Assembly (NCBI GenBank): GCA_024401305.1
Contig: JAKSLI010000014.1
Coordinates: 1-61,093, forward strand
Length of the DNA stretch: 61,093 nt
Direction: 5' to 3'
DNA from: Bacteroidaceae bacterium
Lineage (GTDB): Bacteria > Bacteroidota > Bacteroidia > Bacteroidales > Bacteroidaceae
Made by a program: the position numbers and the translations under genes. Under the pieces are notes generated by a model. The model saw nothing but the letters and a program-made list of their open reading frames with translations. It was not told where the DNA came from and did no database searches. How positions within the stretch are numbered: the stretch's first letter is position 1; every line of letters starts with the position of its first letter. Below, piece by piece: positions 8,524-17,265 of this stretch.

Positions 8524-10872
8524 ATGAGGATAATTAAACTTTTGATTATATTTTTTGCGTTTGCATCAACCGCCATGGCTCAGGGTCTGAACGACGATTT
8601 TGATTCGGACTCTACGAAGTGGTTCAACAAGAACCACAACCTGAAGGAGACTGTGGTGAAGGGCAAACGACAGCATTATAGTCGTAAGGAGAACCCGGCG
8701 GTGATCCTTATGCGCAAGGTTATCGAACACAAGAAGCAGACAAGGCTCGAAAACCGCGACTACTATCAGTATAACAAGTATCAGAAGCTTACGCTTGCTG
8801 CCAACAACATCTCCGACCAGAAGCTTCAGGAGAAGCCTTTCACGAAGCACAAGTGGCTTAAGGACCAAGTGGAATATTGCGAGGCAAACGGTGCTAACAT
8901 ACTTCCGCTTTCCGTGGATGAAACTGTTACGCAGATGCTTTACCGCAAGAGTCCGAAGAGCGAGAAGAACATCATCATCGGTCAGCAGTCGTCGGGCGTG
9001 AACGACCTTATACAAACTGGCGACATCCTGAACACGGTGCTCAAGGACGTGTTTACGGACGTGAACATCTACGACGACCAGATTCGCCTTCTCCAGTATC
9101 CGTTTACATCGCCAATAGGCAAGGGTGCGATAAGCTTCTACCGCTATTACATCTCTGACACCCTGAAGGTTGACAACGACAGCGTTATTCATCTGCGTTT
9201 CTTCCCAAACAATCAGCAGGACTTCGGATTCATGGGCGACATCTATGTGATGAAGGATTCCACTTACCAGGTGAAGAGCTGCAAGTTGAAGATTCCGAAG
9301 AAGAGCGATGTGAACTTCGTCGATAACATGGAAATAGAGCAGGAGTTCACCATGCTTCCTGACTCTTCATGGGTGCTTTCGAAGGACGAGATGCTTGCCG
9401 AACTCCATTTCAACAAACTCATTGCCGACTTTGTCGTATTGCGATCAACGCGACTTACCGACTACTCCTTCTCGGAACCGCCAAAGCAGCTCTTCAAGGG
9501 AAAGACGAAGGAGGTGAAGGAGGCCAGTGCCGAGATGCGTGATGAGAATTTCTGGAAGCAATACCGAAAGGTGGAACTCACGAAGAGCGAGTCGGGCATG
9601 GACAATTTCATCAAGGGCATTGAGAACATCCAGGGTTTCAAATACATCGTGTTCGGAGCAAAGGCACTCATCGAGAACTTCGTGGAAACGGGCAATCCGA
9701 GCATCATAGACATCGGTCCGGTGAACACGATGATAAGCAATAACTTCGTCGATGGCTACCGCTTGCGCGTCTCCGGACATACGACAGCAAACCTCAACAA
9801 GCATTGGTTTGGCGATGGCTACATAGCTCGAGGCATCGACACGCACAAGACTTACTACAAGTGCATTCTCACATATTCCCTCAACGAGAAGGACTATCTG
9901 CCACGAGAGTTTCCAAAGCGCACGATTTCCATTGAGTCAACTTACGACATCATGTCGCCGACGGACAAGTACATGCATACCGACAAGGATAACATGTTTA
10001 CTGCGTTCAAGTGGGCTCGTGTGGATAAGATGATGTTCTACAATCGCCAGCGTGCCACATTCGAGTATGAGACGGACTATGGACTGAAGGCTACCGCCGA
10101 GCTCAAGACCGAGGAGAACACGCCTGCCGGAATGATGTTCTTCGAGCGTTTGGACGGTACGATGATGAACTCAATGCGCACGACGGAACTTCGCGCAGAA
10201 CTTCACATAGCTCCTGGTCAGACTTACATCAATACGAAGCAGCGTCGCCTAACCATCAATCTCGACAAGCCTGAGTTTACAATCTCGCATACCGTGGGAT
10301 TGAAGAATTTCCTTGGTGGCGACTACAGCTACAACTATTCCGAGGCACGCTTCTTCAAGCGCTTCTGGATGGCTAGCTGGGGCAAGATTGACTGTATGCT
10401 TCGTGGTGGCATTCAATGGAATAAGGTGCCATACCTGCTGCTTTGTATGCCGGAGACAAACCTCTCTTACATCACGCAGGACTATACTTTCGGCATCATC
10501 AACAACATGGAGTTCCTGAACGACCGTTTCGGAAGTGCCATCATAAACTGGGATTTGAACGGAAAGATCTTCAACCGCATTCCGCTGCTGAAGAAGCTCA
10601 AGTGGCGTGAGTTTGCTTCAATCCGTTGCCTTTGGGGCGGACTTTCGGACAAGAACAATCCGTATCTTGCTTCTCCGTCAGACCAGACTCTCATGGCTTT
10701 CCCTGAGGGTTCTTACATCATGGATACGAAGAGACCTTACATCGAGTGTGCTTTCGGTGTGCATAATATCCTGAAACTTGTTCATGTGGAGTGGGTTCAC
10801 CGTTGCAATTACAACTATCTCCCGACATCAAAGAAGAACGGCATCCGCTTCATGATACGAATGACGTTCTAA
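8524..10872 (+). CDS. DUF5686-family outer-membrane protein
   Basis: 782 residues with a signal peptide (MRIIKLLIIFFAFASTAMAQ). The first part (about 40-330) has the features I associate with DUF5686: ENPAVILMRKVIEHKK, RDYYQYNKYQKL, PLSVDETVTQMLYRKSPK. The remainder is rich in alternating hydrophobic strands ending in an aromatic last residue (GIRFMIRMTF), as in outer-membrane barrels. Many relatives begin with a carboxypeptidase-regulatory domain; that domain is absent or reduced here. The biochemical role of the family is not established. It is monocistronic, with a promoter just upstream and a strong hairpin just downstream. Confidence 0.85.
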   Translation: MRIIKLLIIFFAFASTAMAQGLNDDFDSDSTKWFNKNHNLKETVVKGKRQHYSRKENPAVILMRKVIEHKKQTRLENRDYYQYNKYQKLTLAANNISDQKLQEKPFTKHKWLKDQVEYCEANGANILPLSVDETVTQMLYRKSPKSEKNIIIGQQSSGVNDLIQTGDILNTVLKDVFTDVNIYDDQIRLLQYPFTSPIGKGAISFYRYYISDTLKVDNDSVIHLRFFPNNQQDFGFMGDIYVMKDSTYQVKSCKLKIPKKSDVNFVDNMEIEQEFTMLPDSSWVLSKDEMLAELHFNKLIADFVVLRSTRLTDYSFSEPPKQLFKGKTKEVKEASAEMRDENFWKQYRKVELTKSESGMDNFIKGIENIQGFKYIVFGAKALIENFVETGNPSIIDIGPVNTMISNNFVDGYRLRVSGHTTANLNKHWFGDGYIARGIDTHKTYYKCILTYSLNEKDYLPREFPKRTISIESTYDIMSPTDKYMHTDKDNMFTAFKWARVDKMMFYNRQRATFEYETDYGLKATAELKTEENTPAGMMFFERLDGTMMNSMRTTELRAELHIAPGQTYINTKQRRLTINLDKPEFTISHTVGLKNFLGGDYSYNYSEARFFKRFWMASWGKIDCMLRGGIQWNKVPYLLLCMPETNLSYITQDYTFGIINNMEFLNDRFGSAIINWDLNGKIFNRIPLLKKLKWREFASIRCLWGGLSDKNNPYLASPSDQTLMAFPEGSYIMDTKRPYIECAFGVHNILKLVHVEWVHRCNYNYLPTSKKNGIRFMIRMTF

Positions 10873-10882
10873 GAAAAAAGTT

Positions 10883-10915
10883 CAACATGAGCAAGTTTCT
10901 AACTTGCTCATGTTG
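10883..10915 (+). terminator. Strong hairpin after the DUF5686 gene
   Basis: A perfect 15-base stem (10883-10897 with 10901-10915) and a 3-base loop, starting 10 bases after the stop codon. An A-run lies before it but there is only a weak T-run after it. Confidence 0.7.
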
Positions 10916-10918
10916 AGG

Positions 10919-11026
10919 CTACAAACTACAGAGTACAAACTACAGGCTGCCATGCGGCTTGTAAATTTTGCACCAGAAAACAGTGCGCAGCCCAAAAGCC
11001 TGTACTCTGTAGCCTGTACTCTGTAG
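10919..11026. repeat. Inverted pair of heptad arrays
   Basis: Left array 10919-10946: CTACAAA, CTACAGA, GTACAAA, CTACAGG. Right array 10999-11026: CCTGTAC, TCTGTAG, CCTGTAC, TCTGTAG. The two arrays are imperfect inverted copies around a 52-base centre, so they can fold into one long hairpin. Confidence 0.75.
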
Positions 11027-11090
11027 CCTCAAGTTGAGCTTGCGAAACTTGAATATATTTATAATTCAACCTAAGTTTCAGAAACAAATA

Positions 11091-11302
11091 AGCACAAATT
11101 GGCACAAATTATTTCACTAATGACAATAAATATTAAATTATATTTGTGGAATAAATTTGTTATTATTTGCTCTAATTTGTTTCCTTAAATATCCATTTTA
11201 TATTTATAATTAAACCAAATTGACCACATAAAGTTTATTTTGAACACGAATAGCACGAATTACACCAATCTTTTATTCGTTAAATTCGAGAAATTCGTGT
11301 TC
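11091..11302. repeat. Repeat-rich non-coding stretch (9-10 base periods)
   Basis: The 540-base gap after DUF5686 holds no gene. Besides the hairpin and heptads it contains AGCACAAATT/GGCACAAATT (11091-11110). It also has three 9-base units at 11244-11270 (ACACGAATA, GCACGAATT, ACACCAATC) and an inverted repeat GAACACGAAT/ATTCGTGTTC (11242-11251 and 11293-11302). The stretch 11303-11414 shows nothing further. Confidence 0.6.
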
Positions 11303-11414
11303 GGTATAAAAATAATTGTGTTCATTTGCTAAAAATTATCTGCGTGAATTTGGTTGAACCGAAGGAAGGCGGTCCGTTGGAGAAAGCCAATCTGCGGTTA
11401 ATAAGACTTGTGCC

Positions 11415-11858
11415 TTATAGCAGTAGCATTATAAGGATCGCGGTAGGGATTCTTCCTTCTACATTCAAGAGAGGGTTTGAGTATCTGGAATCGCCTTGTC
11501 GCAAGTATTTCCCGTCGAAATTGTACAGTGGGTTAGAATACCTGCTGTCGCCCTGTCTGATGTTTCTTCCGTCCCAATTGTAGAGTGGATTGGAATAATG
11601 CGAATCGCTGGCACGAAGATATTTCCCGTCCCAGTTATAAAGTGGCGTGGAATACCTGCTGTCGCCGGAACGGATGTATTTTCCGTCGAAGTTCAATATT
11701 GGCTCGGAATAACGCGAGTTGCCTTGTCGCAAATATCTGCCGTCGTAGTTGTAGAGTGGGGTGGAGTATCTGCTGTCGCCCTCCCTGATATAAGTTTGTG
11801 CGTATGAACACAAACTTATAAAGAGGGAAAGGAACAATATGGATGCAATTTTGCGCAT
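11415..11858 (-). CDS. Secreted protein of six 19-residue repeats
   Basis: 147 residues: a signal peptide (MRKIASILFLSLFISLCSYAQ) followed by six nearly identical 19-residue units of the form Y-I/L-R-x-G-D-S-R-Y-S-x-P-L-Y-N-x-D-G-K/R (residues about 22-135), then a short hydrophobic tail (RIPTAILIMLLL). The repeat is beta-like and recalls small multi-bladed or 'beta flower' proteins of Bacteroidales, some of which also end in a hydrophobic tail; this is memory, not a match. The start lies 4 bases after the stop of the GH43-GH8 gene, so the two are almost certainly one operon. A role at xylan or the cell surface is inferred only from that. A frameshift in the last repeat is possible but not needed. 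Confidence 0.7.
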   Translation of the reverse strand: MRKIASILFLSLFISLCSYAQTYIREGDSRYSTPLYNYDGRYLRQGNSRYSEPILNFDGKYIRSGDSRYSTPLYNWDGKYLRASDSHYSNPLYNWDGRNIRQGDSRYSNPLYNFDGKYLRQGDSRYSNPLLNVEGRIPTAILIMLLL

Positions 11859-11862
11859 GAAA

Positions 11863-14409
11863 TTAGTTTTTAGGTGCGATAGCGCGATAGTTGCCAGAGA
11901 GGTGCATCATGGCGAAGAGGCGGAGGAATCCGTCGTAGTAAGCGTCGAAGTAACCGTCCTCGAATGGCTCGTGCTTAGCATTCCAGAACTTGTTGATGAA
12001 GAGCTTTGCCGTCTCAGTGTCGTTTGTGGCAAGTGAGATAGCAGCAAGAGTACCCATAAGACCGATAGAGTGACGGAGCTTGCGGTATTCAGGCTTGTTT
12101 CCGCCGAGAAGAATGTCCTTCACCTGAGTGCCGTCAACATTGTACTGGTCAACGTATGTGTCGATGCCCTGTGAGAGGAAGAAGTTCTGAATCTTCTGAG
12201 CGTACTGCTGCTGCCATTCCTGGTCAGCACATGCCCATGAGTAGTCGAGGGCGATGTTCATTGGCACGCGCCAAGAGTCGTAGCGGAAAGCATCGCCGAG
12301 GATGCGGCCTGTGTGCATGAGAGAACCGTCGAAGTTGTTGTAGTCTGGGTTCAAGCCTGTCTTCTCGTGCATACTCTTGTGGAGATATTCGCGCGAAGCC
12401 TTTGCACATTCCTTCCAGAAAGATGAGCGACCGTCGTTGGCATACTTTGCCCAAATCTCGTAGAATGCAGGAAGATGGTAGGAAGGGTCTGTGAACGCGC
12501 CGCCGTGAGGATCTGGAGTGAAGGTGATGAGTTTTTCCTGAACATTGATGAAAGGAGCCACGTTGTCCATGCCCTGCTTTGCCATTGAGCAGTTGAGAAT
12601 GCGCTGTGCCTCTGCAAGATAGTTGATTTCGCCATCGTTGCCCCAAAGGTTTGAAGCGAAGATGAGAGATGTTACGTAGTAAAGCTCGCCGTCAGACGCA
12701 GGACCGTCGGAGTTGCGAGTGCCGTCAGTCTTGCATGACCATGCGAAGTAGCCCTCACGCTCGCCGCTCTGGTGCTGCATGTATTTCTTGCACCAACGCC
12801 AGAGTCGGTCGAAGATGTCCTTCTTTCCGAACTGAACGGCAGTCATCATGCCGTAAGACATGCCTTCCGTGCGCACATCGTTGTTCTTTACGTCAGAGAC
12901 ATAGCCCATGTCGTCGCCAACCTCGAAATATACCTTGTTAGGACCTTCGAAAAGGTTGTAGAAACATTCCTTGAGCTTAGCGTCAATGTCGCTCTGCTTG
13001 TAGCCGAGTTCAGCGAGGATATTGCGATATTTGCCTGTAGCCATACCGCCTTTGTTCCAAGGAGCAGCGTCGAATGTGATCCAGTCGATCTCTGCCTTGC
13101 CGGATGCAGTTCCTTCCACGATGATGTTGTTGATTGATGAAACATTAGCCTTGATAGCCTGACGAATATACTGCCAGTCAGCAGAAGGTTTGACCTTTAT
13201 TGTAGCGAGGACAGTGCGCTTGCCGCCCTTTGACTCTACTGAAATCTTCACTGTAGCGCTGCCAGTGGATTTAACCTTGATGACAGCTTCCTTTACAGGT
13301 GTGTTGCCGAAGTCAACAGTGTTGTAGGTTACAACGCCCTTGCCCTTCTCGAAGATGGTCTTCCAACCCTCGAAGTAGTTGAGAGTGTCGATATAGTCGA
13401 TGCTTGCCTTGCCTGAGATTGTGCTGTAGCGGTCAATCTGAATCTGTGAGCGAGCGTCGGTAACACCGATACCGCGGAAAGTAGGCTTGACCTTCTGGAT
13501 TGTGCCGTCAGGATTGAAGAAGAGGCTGTCGGCGCGTACAGAGCGGTTCTTGTCGTGATGTGGAGAGTAGTCGTTGTGATGGTAGAAGAGGTAGTCCTGA
13601 CCCTTGTAGTTCACGATAGAGTGGTGGTTGGTCCAGCAGCCCGTAGGCGACTTGTCCATGATCTTGCCCTTGAACTCGAAAGGTCCGAGTGGGTCATCGC
13701 CCATACAGTAGGCGAGGGTCTCTGTGCTACCGTCTTCCTCAACCCATGGGAAAGTGAGGTAGATTTTGCCATTGCGCTCGAATACGAAAGGACCTTCGAC
13801 GAAGCCCTTTGGAATGCCCTGCATCACCTTTGCGCTGTCAGCAAGTTCCATCATGTTGTCCTTCATCTTGGCAGCGAAGATTCTACCGCCAGCCCAGTAC
13901 ATATAGACATCGCCATTAGGACGGATGAGAACGGAAGGGTCGATGCCGCGAGCACCCTGGATAGGACGCCACATCGGGCGGTAAGGACCTTCAGGCTTGT
14001 TTGCGATGGCAACGCCAATGCCGAAACCGCGACCTTCCTTCGGTGCAGAAGGGAAGTAGAAGTAGTAGCGTCCGTTGCGCTCAACGCAGTCAGGCGCCCA
14101 CATTGACCAAGAGTTAGGCTGAACCCAAGGCACCTTGTTCTGATCCACGATCACGCCGTGGTCTGTCCAGTCAGTAAGATTCTCTGATGAGAACACATGA
14201 TAGTCGCCCATGGAGAACCACATGCGCTTCTTCTGGTCTTCCGTCTGAGGAAGAACATCGTGAGAAGGGAAGAGGTAGATTTTTCCGTTGAAAACTCGAG
14301 CTGTTGGGTCAGCGGAATACTGTCCGCTGATAATAGGGTTTTGCGCAGCAACATCAGTGCAGAACGAACAGCAGATAAGGGTTACAATTATAGTTAGGAT
14401 GTTTTTCAT
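11863..14409 (-). CDS. Three-domain xylan-degrading enzyme: GH43, CBM6-like, GH8
   Basis: 848 residues with a signal peptide (MKNILTIIVTLICCSFCTDVAAQ). Residues about 25-325 are a GH43 five-bladed propeller: the catalytic base Asp in QYSADPTARVFNG, a middle Asp in RGIDPSVLIRPNG, and the acid Glu in FVEGPFVFERNGK. Residues about 330-455 look like a CBM6 beta-sandwich (IDYIDTLNYFEGWKTIF, ADWQYI). Residues about 460-840 are GH8, with the acid Glu in TEGMSYGMMTA near 518 and ASDGELYY and DAFRYDSWRV further on. GH43 would remove arabinose or xylose; GH8 would cut xylan or xylo-oligosaccharides. The product is secreted or periplasmic and has no sorting tail. Upstream is a -7 box; downstream, 4 bases away, is the 19-residue-repeat gene. 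Confidence 0.92.
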   Translation of the reverse strand: MKNILTIIVTLICCSFCTDVAAQNPIISGQYSADPTARVFNGKIYLFPSHDVLPQTEDQKKRMWFSMGDYHVFSSENLTDWTDHGVIVDQNKVPWVQPNSWSMWAPDCVERNGRYYFYFPSAPKEGRGFGIGVAIANKPEGPYRPMWRPIQGARGIDPSVLIRPNGDVYMYWAGGRIFAAKMKDNMMELADSAKVMQGIPKGFVEGPFVFERNGKIYLTFPWVEEDGSTETLAYCMGDDPLGPFEFKGKIMDKSPTGCWTNHHSIVNYKGQDYLFYHHNDYSPHHDKNRSVRADSLFFNPDGTIQKVKPTFRGIGVTDARSQIQIDRYSTISGKASIDYIDTLNYFEGWKTIFEKGKGVVTYNTVDFGNTPVKEAVIKVKSTGSATVKISVESKGGKRTVLATIKVKPSADWQYIRQAIKANVSSINNIIVEGTASGKAEIDWITFDAAPWNKGGMATGKYRNILAELGYKQSDIDAKLKECFYNLFEGPNKVYFEVGDDMGYVSDVKNNDVRTEGMSYGMMTAVQFGKKDIFDRLWRWCKKYMQHQSGEREGYFAWSCKTDGTRNSDGPASDGELYYVTSLIFASNLWGNDGEINYLAEAQRILNCSMAKQGMDNVAPFINVQEKLITFTPDPHGGAFTDPSYHLPAFYEIWAKYANDGRSSFWKECAKASREYLHKSMHEKTGLNPDYNNFDGSLMHTGRILGDAFRYDSWRVPMNIALDYSWACADQEWQQQYAQKIQNFFLSQGIDTYVDQYNVDGTQVKDILLGGNKPEYRKLRHSIGLMGTLAAISLATNDTETAKLFINKFWNAKHEPFEDGYFDAYYDGFLRLFAMMHLSGNYRAIAPKN

Positions 14410-14450
14410 TATGATTGAAATGATTTGTTGATTTTAGCAGTTTTCATCCG

Positions 14451-14458
14451 CAAAGTTA
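14451..14458 (-). promoter_or_regulatory. -7 box of the GH43-GH8 gene
   Basis: The minus strand reads TAACTTTG across 14458-14451, about 41 bases upstream of the ATG. No TTTG is seen at the -33 distance, which suggests that an activator is needed. Confidence 0.55.
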
Positions 14459-14541
14459 ATAAAACTAATGAAAATGAAATATTTATCGCGTAGATTTATG
14501 TGCTTTTGTATCGTAATAAAAGATTTTTGAGTGATATTATG

Positions 14542-16080
14542 CTATTTCGCGTTCTGTTTCGTTGTTACAACAGAGTGGTCGCTGTAGGTGGTCTTCACGA
14601 TAGTAAGACCAGGTTGTGGCGATGCGATGCGAATGCCGTTGGCTGTGAAGTATTCTACGCGCTGCGGTGTGGCTGAGGATGAAATGTCGCTGATGCCGGC
14701 AGCTTCGTCAACGTATGGCTCAAGTATTACTACCAATTCTTCAAGTTCCTTTGTGGCAGTCTCATACTCGTAAGGAGATGTGGAAGCGAAATCCTTATAT
14801 TTTTCAATAGCCTCACCGAGTTTCTTGTGTATCGAAAGTCTGTAGCCTTTTACATGACCGGTGTTTGCATAAACATACAAGGCACGCTCCTTCATGCGAA
14901 GAAAACCGCCTTTGTAGATGTAGGCGTAAGAATTCTTGTCGGGATTAGCTTCGTCGCTGACATCAGTGATGCCAAGTGTGTAGTTGTAAATGAATGTCTT
15001 TCTAGCGCTGCCAGTGCGCACGTCGGTGAGTTTTATTTTGCAAGGTCCTTCGGGAAATAGTCCGTCAGGATGGGAGAAAGCGAGAGTGCCTTGTGTGACT
15101 TCTGTCTTTACGAGTTCTGTCTGCACGCCGTCATTGCTGATATGATAGCCTTTAGTAACATTGTAATTTATGTTACTGCCGAAAGTGAAGCAGATAGGCT
15201 TGTCAGTTGGGATGTCGAAAGAGTTTTCGACATATTCGGGCGTAATGTCCGGAGTGAGTGAATATTTCTTGAAGAAGTTCCAGATTTCCTGTGTTGTGTT
15301 GATGCCGCCATAGCCGGAAGCGTCTGAGTGCCAATGGCCTACGCCATCAAGGGCAAGCATCCATACTTCGATAGGATCGCCAGCCTTTGTGTACTTTATG
15401 AGATAGTCCTTGCTTCCTGACTTGTCAGCTGGATAAGGTGCAATCTTTGTTTCGGTGGTAAGTCCCATGATTTCGGCGCATCCCTTAACATAATCAGGAA
15501 TGTAAGGATAGCCTCCAGCCATGTGTCCAGGGTCGCCTCCCCATTTGAAGACATCGTCGCCAGTGCCGTGAGTGTGGATGAAAGGCACATGCTTCTTGAA
15601 CTCCGGCTTGCGATTGTCGAAACGGACGCCACTGACTGGAGCGAATGCGGCAACCTTGTCGCCAAGCTTGTCCATGCAGATGTAGGTCATCATGGAACCG
15701 AGCGAGAAGCCTGTGAGGTATATGCGAGCCTCGTCTATCTGGTAGCGCTGCTTCATGAGAGTCATGATATACTCTATGTATTTTACATCGCTATCGCCGC
15801 CAGTGTCCCACCACTTGTCGATTCCGTTCGGATAGACAACAACGAACTTCTCCTTGTCTGCAAGGTCATTCCATTTTGTTTGGTCGCGCTGATAGCCAGC
15901 GTCTTGGTTGGCACCGTGAAGTGAAATGACCAAAGGACGATTGGCAGGAATGTCGGCAGGTGCGTGAACGAGCATTGTCCTGTTCTGTCCATTGAAGTTT
16001 ACAGTTTCCAATGTCTGTGCCTTTGCTCCGGAAATGAAACAAAGTAGAAGGGAAATAAGAATAAAATGAAAACGGTTCAT
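14542..16080 (-). CDS. Secreted CE1-like esterase with type IX-like sorting tail
   Basis: 512 residues. The ATG at 16080 (MNRFHFILISLLLCF) is preferred over a TTG at 16095 because it starts the signal peptide directly. Residues about 30-270 form an alpha/beta-hydrolase of the LpqC/polyhydroxybutyrate depolymerase/feruloyl esterase type: oxyanion region LVISLHGANQ, nucleophile elbow GFSLGS, and a catalytic His probably in DGVGHWHSD. Residues about 270-430 look like a beta-sandwich followed by a helical segment. The last 40 residues (VEYFTANGIRIASPQPGLTIVK...) resemble the short C-terminal signal used by Prevotella type IX secretion. Next to the GH43-GH8 gene, an acetyl- or feruloyl-xylan esterase is the best guess. 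It has its own -7 box at 16116-16123. Confidence 0.8.
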   Translation of the reverse strand: MNRFHFILISLLLCFISGAKAQTLETVNFNGQNRTMLVHAPADIPANRPLVISLHGANQDAGYQRDQTKWNDLADKEKFVVVYPNGIDKWWDTGGDSDVKYIEYIMTLMKQRYQIDEARIYLTGFSLGSMMTYICMDKLGDKVAAFAPVSGVRFDNRKPEFKKHVPFIHTHGTGDDVFKWGGDPGHMAGGYPYIPDYVKGCAEIMGLTTETKIAPYPADKSGSKDYLIKYTKAGDPIEVWMLALDGVGHWHSDASGYGGINTTQEIWNFFKKYSLTPDITPEYVENSFDIPTDKPICFTFGSNINYNVTKGYHISNDGVQTELVKTEVTQGTLAFSHPDGLFPEGPCKIKLTDVRTGSARKTFIYNYTLGITDVSDEANPDKNSYAYIYKGGFLRMKERALYVYANTGHVKGYRLSIHKKLGEAIEKYKDFASTSPYEYETATKELEELVVILEPYVDEAAGISDISSSATPQRVEYFTANGIRIASPQPGLTIVKTTYSDHSVVTTKQNAK

Positions 16081-16115
16081 GTGAGATAAAAACAAATAAG
16101 GTTAAATTAGCGCTG

Positions 16116-16123
16116 CAAAGTTA
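16116..16123 (-). promoter_or_regulatory. -7 box of the CE1-like esterase
   Basis: The minus strand reads TAACTTTG across 16123-16116, about 35 bases before the ATG at 16080. It is the same octamer as upstream of the GH43-GH8 gene. Confidence 0.55.
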
Positions 16124-16181
16124 CTAAAATATAATTAATGTAAGATGGAAATCCTGAAATATATGGCAAAATACATGAAAA

Positions 16182-16209
16182 AGCCCTCACCGAACGAACG
16201 ATGAGGGCT
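16182..16209 (-). terminator. Intrinsic terminator of the OmpA-like gene
   Basis: An 8-base perfect stem (AGCCCTCA 16182-16189, TGAGGGCT 16202-16209) with a 12-base loop, followed by T residues on the minus strand, 24 bases after the stop. Confidence 0.8.
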
Positions 16210-16233
16210 GTATATGGGAAGTTTTTATCTATA

Positions 16234-17079
16234 TTATTTTGAACCTGCAGGAACATCCTTGCCGATGAGCTCGAGGAACTCAGAGAGCTGAGGAGTGATG
16301 ATGATCTGAGTGCGGCGGTTGCGCTGACGACCAACTTCTGTGCCGTTGTCTGCGATTGGGTTGTATTCGCCACGACCACCAGCAGTCATACGCTTAGGAG
16401 CAATTCCGTACTGGTTCTGGAGGCACTGAACAACTGAAGAAGCGCGGAGAGCTGAGAGGTCCCAGTTGTTGCGGATGTTTGTCTTTGAGATAGGTACATC
16501 GTCAGTGTTGCCTTCTACGATTACGTCATAGTCAGGATAGTCCTGGATGATCTTTGCAATCTTAGAAAGAGTCTCAGCAGCGCGATCGTTGATTTCGTAA
16601 GAACCAGACTTGTAGAGCATGTTGTCTGCGAGAGAGATGTAAACAACACCCTTCATGACCTGAACATCAACTTCCTTGAGCTCTTCCTTAGAAAGAGACT
16701 TTGTGAGGTTGTTAGTGAGTACGAGGTTGAGTGAGTCGCTCTTGCTCTTAACCTGCTGGAGATGACGGATGTATTGGTTAGACTCGTTGATCTGGTCAAC
16801 AAGCTTCTCAATATTTACATTATACTGACCTGCGTTTGAGAGAGAAGAGTTGAGTGAAGCCTGAAGCTCTGCCTTGCTGCTCTGGCAGTCCTTAAGCTGC
16901 TGCTCCAAAGCGTAAACGCGAGCATTGGCAGCAGAAAGACCTTCGCGAGCCTGCTGGTATTCCTTACTGAGCTGCTTGTTTTCATCCTGACAAGCGAGAA
17001 GTTGCTTCTTGCTAACGCAGCTTGTAGTCATCATGAGAACTGCAAGCGCAAAGAAAGAGAAAAATTTGATTTTTTTCAT
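16234..17079 (-). CDS. OmpA-family lipoprotein with coiled coil
   Basis: 281 residues. The signal peptide ends at a lipobox (MMTTSCVSKK, Cys about residue 21). Residues about 25-125 are a long coiled coil (DENKQLSKEYQQAREGLSAANARVYALEQQL). Residues about 140-270 are an OmpA C-terminal peptidoglycan-binding domain with the typical block NTDDVPISKTNIRNNWDLSALRA and a GQRNRRTQI-like motif (GRQRNRRTQIIITP). It should be anchored in the outer membrane and bind peptidoglycan, steadying the envelope. It is monocistronic, with a -7 box at 17168-17175 and a terminator at 16182-16209, and divergent from the sensor kinase. Confidence 0.92.
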   Translation of the reverse strand: MKKIKFFSFFALAVLMMTTSCVSKKQLLACQDENKQLSKEYQQAREGLSAANARVYALEQQLKDCQSSKAELQASLNSSLSNAGQYNVNIEKLVDQINESNQYIRHLQQVKSKSDSLNLVLTNNLTKSLSKEELKEVDVQVMKGVVYISLADNMLYKSGSYEINDRAAETLSKIAKIIQDYPDYDVIVEGNTDDVPISKTNIRNNWDLSALRASSVVQCLQNQYGIAPKRMTAGGRGEYNPIADNGTEVGRQRNRRTQIIITPQLSEFLELIGKDVPAGSK

Positions 17080-17167
17080 TTTGATTAGTATGAATTTGGT
17101 TTATATATTTTGCTTGAATTGTGTTTCGTGAGGTGGATTTTTTGCCTATATTTTGTATTTATGACCG

Positions 17168-17175
17168 CAAAAGTA
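17168..17175 (-). promoter_or_regulatory. -7 box of the OmpA-like gene
   Basis: The minus strand reads TACTTTTG across 17175-17168, about 88 bases upstream of the ATG. Confidence 0.5.
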
Positions 17176-17197
17176 ATTAAAAGTTTTAATAAATCCA

Positions 17198-17225
17198 TTT
17201 GTTTTTAGTTTTTTTTTTAATTTTG
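17198..17225 (+). promoter_or_regulatory. Promoter of the sensor kinase gene
   Basis: TAATTTTG at 17218-17225 with TTTG at 17198-17201; the spacer of 16 is short. About 40 bases upstream of the TTG start. Confidence 0.5.
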
Positions 17226-17265
17226 TGGCGGAAATAATACCTTATTTAGATAATTTAACGATTTT

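Noticed and set aside
11415-11460. Possible frameshift at the last repeat of the 19-residue-repeat protein
   Set aside because: The other frame reads NPYRDPYNATAIRHKSY, which does not continue the repeat; a short hydrophobic tail is plausible as it stands.
13555-14106. 183-codon plus-strand frame opposite the GH43 domain
   Set aside because: A shadow of the catalytic domain; no start signals and no recognised product.
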